Of a stretch of DNA of 64,000 nt, positions 47,206-57,679 are shown one piece after another (the first letter of the stretch is position 1; the number at the start of each line of letters is the position of its first letter). The position numbers were made by a program, and so were the translations under genes. The notes below the pieces were generated by a model. The model was not told where the DNA came from, made no database searches, and saw only the letters and a program-made list of their open reading frames with translations. Source of the stretch: Pectinophora gossypiella (lineage: Eukaryota > Arthropoda > Insecta > Lepidoptera > Gelechiidae). The DNA is taken from positions 7,626,001 through 7,690,000 of the forward strand of contig NC_065408.1 in NCBI RefSeq assembly GCF_024362695.1, in the 5' to 3' direction.

Positions 47206-47539
47206 CGCATAGTTTACTCTATCATGTAATAAGGGTTTAGGTTTAAGGTTAATTTTCCTTTTAATTATATATATTTTCATAAACGCGTTTTCACTAATTT
47301 AGGTACTTGGTGTGATATGCTCAGCTGTACATTATCTTATTAGGCCAATTTTATCTTCCATATATACGTATAGAACAATTAATTTTATTTCTCTTGACTT
47401 AATGTTACGCACGGTTTCAGATGGTTTAAATTGTATCTTATACGAACCATTTCAATGGTTCTCGAGATTACTTCTTTTTATACTTCCAATAGTAAGTATA
47501 TAGATTTAAATGAAAATGTTTATTCCACTTCCAATTGCT

Positions 47540-47690
47540 CTACATGTGTAGTTCTTTAAATGTAATAATGTGAAAGCGTGGCGAATGCCGAAGAAGAAGG
47601 CATCGAGACAAACCTGTTTAGGTTTAGCGATGTTTGTAAAACAATCTATGTGTAATTTATGAAGTGTTATAAACAAAAAAAAAATGTAGT
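47540..47690 (+). mobile_element. Retroelement 3' end (family pair with 25604)
   Basis: GCCGAAGAAGAAGGCATCGA, then TTAGGTTTAGCGATGTTTGT, GTGTAATTTATGAAGTGTTA and an A-run at 47674-47684. Orientation is given by that A-rich end. Confidence 0.65.
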
Positions 47691-48477
47691 AAAATAAGAT
47701 GAATTGAGCCGTATTGTGTAAAAAGCCCTTCAGTTTCAATGACCCGTTAAGATAACGTAGTCCCTAAGGGTTCGACTCTGTACGTCACAGGAATTCCGGA
47801 CGAAAAATCTGCACTTTCGGGTCCATTGCTATTATCATACACAATGCATATGTAAAGTAATCCGACCTGTCTCGCTGTTCGTCGAAAAAAAATCCGGGCT
47901 TTCATGGACCGAAATTCCGGTGTTTCATATTCATCCGACGTCTATAGAGTTTTCTGACCATCAGGGAATACTATAGATAACACGAGCCGTCAAAATGGAA
48001 ATTAATTTTAATTTGTATTTATTCTATTTTCAAAAGTTAATCTAAAGTATTCTAAAGCGTCCTTAATTTTAGTTTAATTTATTTGTCGTCGCTAAATACT
48101 TAGGTAGGTAATTACCGAAAAAAAGCGTTACAAAGGAAATCCCTACTGGTCTAGACTTCTAATTTGATAGACTTTCTAATCGAGTTTAAAGCAATTTTCG
48201 TTTTCTGTTTAAGCAGGTAGGTAATTTCTTCATTTTGTTAGATATTCCTTATTTATAAGTTATATTCCGTAGGTAATAAATAATGTTGATTATTGGTGTA
48301 TTTGTTGCTTTGCCAAAGACGAAAAATATTCCTAAAATTACTACACTTGAAATGGAGTGAAAACACGCGTAAAAATGTAATGAAACAGCTGAAGCGCTGC
48401 TTGTAGTGAACATAAAGGTTACACGCGCCATCTAGTAGCTGTTTAAAGAAGTTTTTCGTCGAAGAGGATCTGTGGAG
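47691..48477. other. Flank of the second candidate exon
   Basis: Not recognisably repetitive; a TTTTGTTAG acceptor-like site lies near 48240. No clear promoter element. Confidence 0.4.
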
Positions 48478-48632
48478 ATGTTGCCAATCGCCGAGGCGAG
48501 TGAAGAGGGCGCCACCGCCCAGGTGTCTGCTAGCGCCAGTCGGTACCGGCGAGTGCGGGACCGCGTGGTTACAGCTGAAACTAGAGCCGTGCGCCGCAGG
48601 CGGGGGTGGACTGTAGTAGGATCGGAGACCAG
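48478..48632 (+). CDS. Candidate alternative first coding exon, phase 2, possibly of the same gene
   Basis: An open frame of 51 codons plus two bases starts MLPIAEASEE and ends TVVGSET, directly followed by GTGAGT at 48633-48638. An in-frame TAG at 48436-48438 lies upstream, so this ATG is the natural start. The exon is GC-rich in an A+T-rich neighbourhood. The product is basic, with an Arg-rich centre (RYRRVRDR) and a run of five arginine-dominated residues (VRRRRG). I recognise no family. Its phase equals that of the PDE4-like exon 16.4 kb upstream on the same strand, so both could splice to one common acceptor, as expected of alternative PDE4 promoters. It could instead be the first exon of an unrelated gene, or a chance frame. 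No upstream promoter motif or certain acceptor is visible. Confidence 0.5.
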
Positions 48633-48638
48633 GTGAGT

Positions 48639-49764
48639 CAAGCTTTCCCCGCTAGATAGCGGTATTCGTGACTGCTTTTCCGAAGATTTTCCTTGATTTC
48701 ATTCAAATACAATAATCAACCTTACACGTTATCAAAGGAACCTTTACAGACAAGTTTTGCGAAAAAAATACACGGGCATTAATAAAATTATTTAGCTAGG
48801 TACTTACTTAATATTAATAAGGTAGGTACGTAGCTACTTACCTAATTATTAATTGATATTATCATTTGTATCGGATTTGGCGGAGAAGTCAAGTTTCTTA
48901 TACTTTCTTCAACGCTGGCGCGGCGCACAGCAAAGAAAATAATATAAGAAATTCTCTGTAGCTCCAGGGCATCTGATACGATCGAGGTCTATTCAGTTAT
49001 AAAATGAAAGTGCTCCACCTTATCTGCAGGCTGTTCGACTACCTTAATTGCCAATTAGCCCACTATCCTTGATAGCACCACACAAGCCAATATCTGAAAC
49101 CACTGCAATGTATAAAAAAATCCAATATTTTTTAACGGACCTTGTTAATATCAGTAAAAACGATGTTTGTATTCCTCCTAAGTAATTAATAGATTGTCGA
49201 AACGTTATTTCTTCGATATTCTGAAGGAAAACCCCACGGTTTTATAGATAGGTAACAAGAAAATAAATATAAAACATTGTTTCTAGACTGAATTTCGTGT
49301 TATAAGGCAAGAAAATGTTTACTGTAAAGACACAACGAAAATAAAAGACAAGTTTAACTTGCTGAGTTTAATTCAATAATTTCCTCTGCTCGGAAGAAAC
49401 GCGATGTTTCAGAGGAATTAAGGAACACAGTCCGTTGCCAAATTGCGCTGTTTTAATTTAAAAATAAATTATTTTTTTAGGAGATGATCGTACCGACTTT
49501 GGTCCGGTATTTTTGTGAAGAGAATTTGCTCATGAAGTAATTACAACTTAATCATCAGGTTTTGTTAGTATTATAAAAAAAATATCTTTGTGATGTTTTC
49601 CCAGATTTACCTACCTATATAACTTTAGATAAAGTACGTACTACACGCATAAAGCGAAATCAGTAAAGTTAATCTCTTCTAGTTTTGCGGTTTAATTCTT
49701 CTTTTCATCTGCCGAGACTAATAGGTCACCTCACTAAGCATCTGCACTAAAATACTTGTTTTGG
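48639..49764. other. No recognised feature
   Basis: A+T-rich presumed intron. Confidence 0.5.
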
Positions 49765-49956
49765 TGAAGGAAAACGTCGTGAGGAAACCCACATTCCCGA
49801 GAAATGTATTTCTGAGGTACCTATGTGACCTTTATTCGCGGGTTGAAAGGTCAAACAGGCAGTTGCTTCTGTAAAAAACCGGACCTGTCAAATCTTCAGG
49901 TTAGGTAAGCGGATCCCGTGAAAAACGGGATAACGGGATAACTAGGAAGATGATGA
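49765..49956 (+). mobile_element. SINE family S4, 3' part
   Basis: Begins at GAAGGAAAACGTCGTGAGG and continues to a GGGATAAC-rich end. A stretch after GTGACC is deleted relative to other copies. Confidence 0.75.
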
Positions 49957-50465
49957 TTGCATAATACTTGTTTTCTAGTTTTTATTCGTCTCAACACGAA
50001 ATGCATAATTTCTTGTCACCGACTGTAGTAGAGTTAGACAAACTACGGTACATAAATAATGTGAAGTTTCTTGAAAGCACCCTTTGAAACTTTGACTTGC
50101 AATCGCAGTAAAAGGTTGGACCAGTCCGCGTGAGTAGATTTAGCAGATTTTCCAAGATGCGCCTTACAAAAGGAGATACACATGAATATACAACGTACAA
50201 AACAAATAGGATAAATGTCAGAAGCGCGTGTATCTACAGGTGCGCGCGCTTCGCCATGACTTTTAGGACACGGGCGTGGCTTTATGAATGTGCTACAATT
50301 AATAACAAGACAATTTAAAACGTTTGTAATCGAAGCGACAACACGGAATTCTAGAGTACGATTTTTTATTACTTCATTAACCGTGTGTTTGTCAGAGGCT
50401 GGATTACGTAAAGGACCGCCAAAATGGAAAGGTGAAGGGAGGGCGTTTGCTCAGCAGTTCCTACT

Positions 50466-50537
50466 GCTGGACATAGTACTTACAATAAAATATAGTTTCT
50501 GGCTAAACTATATTTTATTGTAAGTATTATGTCCAGC
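50466..50537. repeat. Near-perfect 33-bp hairpin with 6-base loop
   Basis: Arms 50466-50498 and 50505-50537 pair at every position, with one G-U wobble in the RNA form. The loop is CTGGCT. A pre-miRNA would usually show some bulges, so a hairpin siRNA source or a young foldback element is as likely. Confidence 0.75.
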
Positions 50538-51412
50538 ATGGACGCAGCCAAGCTTCTCCTTAGTTAATTGGTGCAATGTAACTAAACGTGTACGTACGAG
50601 ATGCTACGCTGTATCTTTACCGCCCTCACATTACTGCGAGAATGAAAACGCTCTGTTAAAGGTACATTGATATATAAGTCACTTTCGCTTTGAGCAGAGA
50701 GACAATTCGCCAGGAAATAACTTACGGCAACAATTGGTATCGAAGTCGTTAATATAGATACGCTAGGTAATTATGGTAAAATATTACCTGCTCATCGTCC
50801 ATATTATGAATAGTCCATCTTGTTCCGACCTGACTCTGCCAATAAAAACATACTTCTAAAACATAAATTAGATCGATTGATGTTATTGAGAAAAAAAGTT
50901 CGTCGAATTTAGAATACTTATACCTAAACGTTATCTATTTTCCCTTCTTTGAAAGTTTTTTATTATTTCTATACTTACATTATGTGAATTATAACAGCAA
51001 AGCGAGTATTTTCTTACCAATTCAAAGAAAGCAATTCAAAGTAAATTGTATTTTATGCTAATACACAACCATACCTACAACGCCAGACTGTACAATCTTT
51101 ATTTAGAAAGACGTGTGTTGATTGGCACGCTCTTGAAAGTAATATTTTCTAGGAACAATTAATTCCTATCACGGTGGGAAGAGATAAAAGTTGCTAGGAT
51201 GCAATTCATACTTCTATCAGTATGGAATACCTACGTTGGTCATCTTATTCTTCTTCTTATTAATTCCTGTTCATTAATCTCGCTAAAGGGCTTATTACAT
51301 CTACCTGTCCGACAGGCTAGATGCGTCAAGGTCACGGTGGTTGCCATGATTATTACCCACCAACTCCCGTTTCCCGATCAGATCGTGTAGTCTAATACCA
51401 AATCGGCGGGTC

Positions 51413-51466
51413 GTAACCATGGTAACCACGATCTCGAGCGAATTCGTGGAGTGTAACCATAGTAAC
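51413..51466. promoter_or_regulatory. Two RFX-type X-boxes, 40 bases start to start
   Basis: GTAACCATGGTAAC (51413-51426) and GTAACCATAGTAAC (51453-51466) both fit the X-box consensus GTHNYYATRRNAAC bound by RFX factors (daf-19 in worms). The first is a perfect palindrome. The outer flanks GGCGGGT and ACCCGCC are themselves inverted, so the block could be the tip of a foldback repeat instead of an enhancer. Confidence 0.4.
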
Positions 51467-52726
51467 CACCCGCCCTTAAAACTAGAGAACGGCTGAGCTG
51501 ATTTGGCTGATGTTTGTCATAGTCCAGGGAAAGTTTAAACGGCGAGAAAATATGAAAAGGGTTATACAAAGTTCCCCGGTCGAAAGCGATGATAGACTAG
51601 TACAAATATGAAAGATGACATCAAAATTTAATTTAAACATAATGTCAAATGAATCGCAAGATAAAAGCGTTGGAAATCATAATATCAGGACTGCTTTTAC
51701 GACTGCAAGACCAAAGCTGCAAGCATTTTTTTACTGTCTTCCATTTTATTGCAGACTTTATCTAAAGACCCGTTGAATATTAATTTTTACTGCTTCCGCC
51801 GCGTTTGCTGTTCGATTAAATTTAAAATAAAATGTATTTTCCGTTGTCTTTTTCAATTATTCAATTTTGTGGGTAAAGTATTAACATCAAAATGATTTAA
51901 GGGTTTCATCCTTTCCTTGATAGTAGCTTAATGACTTAAAGCTACTTTGAGAGTCTTCGTAACTGAAGACGAACTTTGGCACAGCAAGTTCAAAGCAGGA
52001 GTGTTATTTACGGGAGTAACTTAAATAACCACTATAAATTAGGTCAAGTCTTACGTGGATATTATTTATTACCCAAAATATGTCTGTAACTGGGTTATGG
52101 AAAATTACTTATGGTCCGCCCCTTACGTAGGTAGGTACTTGCCGAAATTCTATTACGAATACTGCTGATTTTTTGCTTAAATAATATTAAAGAACGATTA
52201 TAAAACCTTAAATAAAATTTTCTATGAAATATTGCTAAGTATCTAAAACTTACAAGCACTTTCTTCCTCTTCTAGTTGTTGGCTAGCTGCACCACCAGTA
52301 ATAATATTTCCTTGTAAGAGTGACTTGTGTTGTCATAGTGACATAATGGGGTATAAAACTCCTATTTCTCCCACGTGTCGCTACTGTTGAGTGTTCTTGA
52401 ATTTTGACAGTTCCCCATACTACGTGAGTAAACAAACATATTGTCTTGGTTATATTTTTACAATATAACGCTTTGTGCAAAATCATAATCTTATATTTAT
52501 TACCTAAAGATCGGTGAGAAGAAAACTTAGAAATACTTATTTTCAATCTAAATAAACTGCTTTTTCCAACTGGCTGCTTTTCTTATTCCTAACTTATCCT
52601 TCGGACAGGATACACTAAAAATTGCTCCACATTTTATAGTAATTTATTACGTATTTCACTGGACTGTATGGGTAACTGTCAAAATTTAGGAACACTCAAC
52701 CATGCTGCCGCCTACATTGAGCGTTT
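51467..52726. other. No recognised feature
   Basis: Short similarity to generic insect repeats at 51480-51520 (GAGAACGGCTGAGCTGATTT); otherwise unremarkable. Confidence 0.5.
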
Positions 52727-52852
52727 CAATCAATCAATCAATAATACTTTATTGCACAACAACATATACAAAGGACATAAACATACGAATAAAACATAAG
52801 CACAATAGGTGGCCTTATTGCTAAACAGCAATTTCTGCCAGGCAACCTTAGC
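52727..52852 (-). mobile_element. LINE 3' end with ATTG-repeat tail
   Basis: Almost identical to 1006-1138, with two or three differences, so a recently active subfamily. Confidence 0.75.
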
Positions 52853-54013
52853 GTGGGTTTTGAGTGTTTATCCTCATTATGTATGTTATGTCTTAGAAAT
52901 GTTGTTAATTTGTCCCCGTTTTTTAAGTAGTCTATGTTTTGTGGAACTCTTCTTTCTCCATCAGGTCTTCTCCAAGATCTTCCTTGATGACTAAGCATTC
53001 GGCTTCGGTAATCAAAATATCTTCATCTTTATAACTTATTTCAATGCACGCCATACAACTGTTACACAATTATAGATCCAATATTACGTGACGACGAATG
53101 ACGTTAAACTGACACAAAACATCAATAACGCGGCGCGTCCCAAAATTAAGCCACATTGGCCCAACCAGAGTGTACATAATTGTACAAGCAAGTGACAACT
53201 GCGCTATTACAATCAAATGTTCCGTTTTAGAACGTGTTATATTTGCAAAAGTTATAATTGCCGGTACAATTGTTTTCGATTCACTTGCCAAATATGGTAC
53301 TAATGTTGATTCATTCTGTGATAGGTACAAATACAAAATTGTTACAGTAGAGCGGAGTCTCCCAATACATAATATGCCTGCTTAAAAGGAGATTCCAACC
53401 CTTACTAAATGCTATGAACCAAATGTTACTGTAACTGTAGTAAACTTTAGTGTGCTGCAAAGTTGATTCAACAGTTTAGAGAAAAAAGAAATATTGTAAC
53501 TCATGATCTTAATTTTCTACGAAGGTTGTGTTTAGGTTGTTTTTTCCCTCGCTGTGTACAGATCTTTACAAGATAGATGTATGTAGATCAAATAAGTCAT
53601 ATTTCACTTCAAGAAGTAATAGACCTTAACTTGCACATGCTCATAATTACATAAAAAATACGATTTAAGTATTTCCATTCAGTATGCACCTCGAGGGTTC
53701 CGGTTCCAAGAAATTATTTTTATTTCCCCTTCGCAAAAGTCATGGGAAAACCTCTTAGTCGTTTGCCGTAAATTGAACTCGGCTTGGAAAAGCCGGAGAT
53801 AATCCAGGCGTAGAAATGAGAAATTATCAGGGCAAAAAAGAAATTGTATTTTTGACATATGAAGCGTTTACTGAAACAAATTAAATATGTAATGACTTGT
53901 TTGGATCGTCATTATAAGATATACGCAATATAAAATATTCAATATAATCATTTAATGTAAATTATTGTAAGTCAGTTACTATTATAGTTTTATGACATGT
54001 TGGGGCGGGCGGA
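52853..54013. other. No recognised feature
   Basis: Overlapping small open frames on both strands at 53070-53385 but no recognised product. Confidence 0.5.
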
Positions 54014-54162
54014 GTACAGTCATGAGCAATATTATGTAACCACTTTAGAACCCTGTCGCACTATCATATTTGAAATTTAATGAGACTTACGGTTTAATTT
54101 GTCAAAAAACTTAATGTGACATGGTTTCAAAGTGTATACATATTAGTACTCGTGACCGTACA
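54014..54162. mobile_element. 150-base TIR MITE (family MC)
   Basis: GTACAGTCATGAGCAATATT at the left and ATTAGTACTCGTGACCGTAC at the right form imperfect terminal inverted repeats. Near-identical twin 440 bases downstream. Confidence 0.75.
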
Positions 54163-54452
54163 ACGCAGAACCGTCTGTAACTGTTTCAAACAATGACATG
54201 AGGATGCTCTCGCGTTACGTGTGTAGTTAGGAATGTATGGTAATATGAAACTGGTGTAAAGGTTACGATTACGAATACTACACTTCCGTATTACACTTTC
54301 ATATTCATTAGTAATTTTACCCAAGCCCATTAGCATAAATAAAGCTTTACAAAACCAAAATAGACTCCGTTCCAGGAACATTTCCAATTCCTCTGGATGT
54401 AAAATATTCCATAAACGCTTACATTTATGTTAAGTATTAAATGTTTGCTTTA

Positions 54453-54602
54453 TGTACAGTCATGAGAAATATCATGTACCCACTTTAGAACCCTGTCGCA
54501 CTATCATATTTGACATTTAATGAGACTTACGGTTTCATTTGTCAAAAAAGTTAATATGACATGGTTTCAAAGTGTATACATATTAGTACTCGTGACCGTA
54601 CA
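54453..54602. mobile_element. 150-base TIR MITE (family MC), second copy
   Basis: Same orientation and length as 54014-54162, with under a dozen differences. The family has a CCACTTTAGAACCCTGTCGC segment. Confidence 0.75.
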
Positions 54603-54879
54603 TGAATAAAGCTGGAGAATTAATCGTTTGGAACTGGATTAAGTAAATAAATAAAGTTTATAGGTTAATACAATTGTGATTATATTTTAATATATCTAGG
54701 TCTAGGTAGGTATTTCAATATAACATTTTACGATAGCTTCAATACGCGGCAAAGAATATATTACATCTGTCAAAGTGCCGAAGCCAGTGCAGTGTTCTGA
54801 CCATCATTAGCACACTGAATCGATTTTTCTATCTAACAGTACTATTTGTTATAAATGCATGTCGTAATGTGGGTGATCG

Positions 54880-54985
54880 GAAGCGGTCAGGTACGCATGA
54901 TATATTAAGGTGCGCAGACGTTCGCGCAAAACGCAGGCGCACACACTCCTCTAACCCCTTCTTGCTTCAGTGGAACGGAAAACCA
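54880..54985 (+). repeat. Dispersed repeat, forward copy
   Basis: GAAGCGGTCAGGTACGCATG, AAGGTGCGCAGACGTTCGCG and CTTGCTTCAGTGGAACGGAA; inverted copy at 59575-59692. A 65-codon open frame through it is incidental. Confidence 0.6.
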
Positions 54986-55254
54986 ATACGGTCAGATGAT
55001 GTCGTAATAATGTTCTATGAATTACACCCGAAAATGACGGATATCTTTTACAGGATTAGATATTGATTTAGCATTACTATAACCTTGAGATACCACTGGC
55101 TGTGAGTCACATAACTACAATGTATAATTATAATATATATAGCTTTAGGATATATTTTTCTTACTAGCAGTTAGTAAAAGTGTTTACTAGAACAAGACTA
55201 ATTTAGACTAAAAATTATACAAATCATGTATGAACGACATAATTATCTCACGTA

Positions 55255-55345
55255 ACCTTAAAGTTTGGCAGGTCCGGTATTTTACACAAGCAACTGCCCG
55301 ACTTTCCGATTCGGAGGGAAAAACGAGCCCAATTGGGACGTGTAC
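55255..55345 (-). mobile_element. SINE family S4, short 3' fragment
   Basis: GGCAGGTCCGGTATTTTACA and the GAGGGAAAAACGAGCCCAAT segment match the tail of the family. Diverged. Confidence 0.6.
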
Positions 55346-55494
55346 TAGGTTCAAGATAAATTATAAAAGTCTGATTACTAAATAAAGCCAGGTCTAAAAC
55401 CAACGATAACTTCTTTTTTCTATATAACTTATTTAATATTTAGTAAGTAATATTTATACTTATTTAATAAGTCCGACATTTACCACTTTTTCTA

Positions 55495-55502
55495 TGACGT
55501 CA
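55495..55502. promoter_or_regulatory. Perfect palindromic CRE (TGACGTCA)
   Basis: Exact CREB/ATF full site, 6.9 kb downstream of the second candidate first exon. Confidence 0.3.
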
Positions 55503-55949
55503 CAGTGTGCCTTTTCATGCAAATTCCATTGTAATTTCGTGTTTTGACGTTTAGTAAAAACTAACTGTTTTGACTAGTTGGAAATTAGCCTATAAACATA
55601 TTTCTCGGGTAAATATACATGTATGTATGGCAATAAAACTAATTCTGAAATTACTAACCTTGCAATGCAACCCTCTTAATTAGAATCTACCAACAAGACT
55701 TAACCTTTCAATGAACAGAAACCTTTACCGACCTTTAGAGACAAGTGTGAAGATATACATTTAGTAACAACTGTATTCCTATCACACCTTTTGCTATGTC
55801 CTAGTTATTGTATCCACCCTCGTCAATCTAATGAGCGCAGTTGATGGCCCTTTTGTGTATCAGGTGAAAAGGATTAAAAGGTTTTTAGAGCGCAGCGTGC
55901 GCTGGTAACGACGGATTTATTTATGTTTCTCTTTTACGGTTTATTTAAA

Positions 55950-56514
55950 GGTTTATCTTTTTTGTGTTGCGAGGGAAGGATCAAAGTTCAATTTATAGCA
56001 GCTGTTTGATTTACCCATGTAAAGATATGTCCTTCGTATTGTTTTTTCCATGCACATAAAGTAATCCGTCGTCATCGTCGTCGTCATCAGCCCATTAACG
56101 TCCCCACTGCTGGGGCACGGGCCTTCCCTATGGATGGATAGGGAGATCGGGCCTTAAACCATCACGCGGGCCCAGTGCGGATTGATGGTTATTAACGACT
56201 GCTAATGCAGCCGGGACCAACGGCTTAACGTGCCTTCCGAAGCACGGAGAAGCTCGAGATGAAAACTTTTTTTTGTGGTCACCCATCCTATGACCGGCCT
56301 TTGCGAAAGTTGCTTAACTTCAACAATCGCAGACCGAGCGCGTTTACCGCTGCGCCACCGAGCTCGTCTATTATCTTATTATAATTGAGGTATATTGGTT
56401 TATCTTTTTTGTGTTGCGAGGGAAGGATTAAAGTTCAATTTATAGCAGCTGTTTGATTTACCCATGTAAAGATATGTCCTTCGTATTGTTTTTTCCATGC
56501 ACATAAATTAATCC
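55950..56514. repeat. 118-base direct repeats flanking a SINE
   Basis: Copies at 55950-56067 and 56397-56514 match at 116 of 118 positions. Between them are a reverse SINE and about 30 bases of unmatched filler (56367-56396). Because the left copy ends with the first bases of the Helitron that continues after the right copy, the repeat looks like a duplicated target and not an old tandem repeat. Confidence 0.85.
56068..56366 (-). mobile_element. 5S-headed SINE (family S2), full length, between long direct repeats
   Basis: Complete head, centre and tail in reverse orientation. It is flanked by 118-base direct repeats (55950-56067 and 56397-56514) that differ at only two positions. It lies just after the first three bases (TCC) of a Helitron whose body resumes after the second repeat. 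Confidence 0.85.
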
Positions 56515-56917
56515 ATACTAATATTATAAATGGGAAAGCGTGTGTGTGTCTGTTTGTTTGTCCGTCTTTCACGGCAAAACGGAGCGACAAATTGACGCCA
56601 TTTTTTAATTGGAAATAGTTGAGGAGATGGAAAGTGACATAATATGCCGCTTTTTGTCTCTTTCTAACCCTCCACTTCCCTAAAATGGGGGGGTGGAAGT
56701 TTGTATGGAGCATTCGGCTATTTTCATGGTAGAAAGCTAAAAATTGGTACGCGGACTGTTGTGACTCACAATAAAATCGAGCGTATTTTTTTTTTAAATC
56801 TGCCCTCAGCCTTCAATGAGTGGGGTGAAATATATGGGACGTTTCGCTGTTTTGAAGGTGATGCTTTAGAAAAGGTGAATCGTATTTAACGCGAGTGAAG
56901 CCGCGGGCAAAAGCTAG
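56512..56917 (+). mobile_element. Non-autonomous Helitron (Lep1-like)
   Basis: Same termini as 22580-23014: TCCATACTAATATTATAAAT to GCCGCGGGCAAAAGCTAG, inserted between A and T. Internal ACGGCAAAACGGAGCGAC and a GTATGGAG block match the other copy. An open frame of 92 codons on the minus strand is incidental. Confidence 0.75.
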
Positions 56918-57387
56918 TCGTTTTGAAACATTCTATAATTTCAAATAAATTAGGCACTTTTCTTTGTTTACGGCATTAAGTACCTCTCTAGCTTCATATT
57001 GTAATCCAACACATTTCGGTCACAAAATTCACATTACATACACCCTTAGTTCAATAAAGCGGCGACGCCTGTAGGCAACATACATTTTCAGCTCTATAAT
57101 CATAAACAATTACTGGCAAAATCGATATCCAATAATACCAAGTACAACTTGTAGCTAAATCCGTGATTAAATGAATCAGCTTTGCATATTGACCTCAATT
57201 GACATGCACATGTTACTGTAGTAACCGACTATGTGTTAGCTTTGCTAATAATGTATTATGTAACCTGCAGTAAATGTTATTATTCTACGAACATACATAT
57301 ACTGACTCATATCTACTACGTAGGAATAGTAATTTTAATTTGCCATGTTAATTTGAAGACCTAAAGTAAGCAAAATAGGATTATTCC

Positions 57388-57422
57388 GCATCGTACGCGC
57401 TGTCAGAGTTAAACTGTTTAAT
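57388..57422 (+). repeat. Dispersed repeat shared with 62450-62480 (inverted)
   Basis: GCATCGTACGCGCTGTCA here is mirrored by TGACAGCGTGTACGATGC near 62454. Together with the adjacent hairpin it marks two opposed copies of one repeat family. Confidence 0.5.
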
Positions 57423-57469
57423 AGTGATATAATTCTATACAAAACTGAATTGTAAAGAATTATATCACT
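57423..57469. repeat. Short perfect hairpin, 14-bp arms
   Basis: AGTGATATAATTCT (57423-57436) is the exact complement of 57456-57469. A diverged version of the unit, in inverted context, occurs at 62410-62485. Confidence 0.6.
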
Positions 57470-57679
57470 GTAGGAATGGTAGGTTGAATGAAACGTAACG
57501 TAAAGGTGTGTGAAAGAGAGAGCGAGGAGTGAGCGAGAGAGAAGAGAGAATTGTGGAATGACAGGAAAAAGGCGGACGGTTGTTTTTAAAGAGGAATACG
57601 TAGAAAATCATAAAACGTTTATAATAAACAAAGATAAAGAAATAATAATCGTTTCCTCATGCCCTATCCCACATCACTA

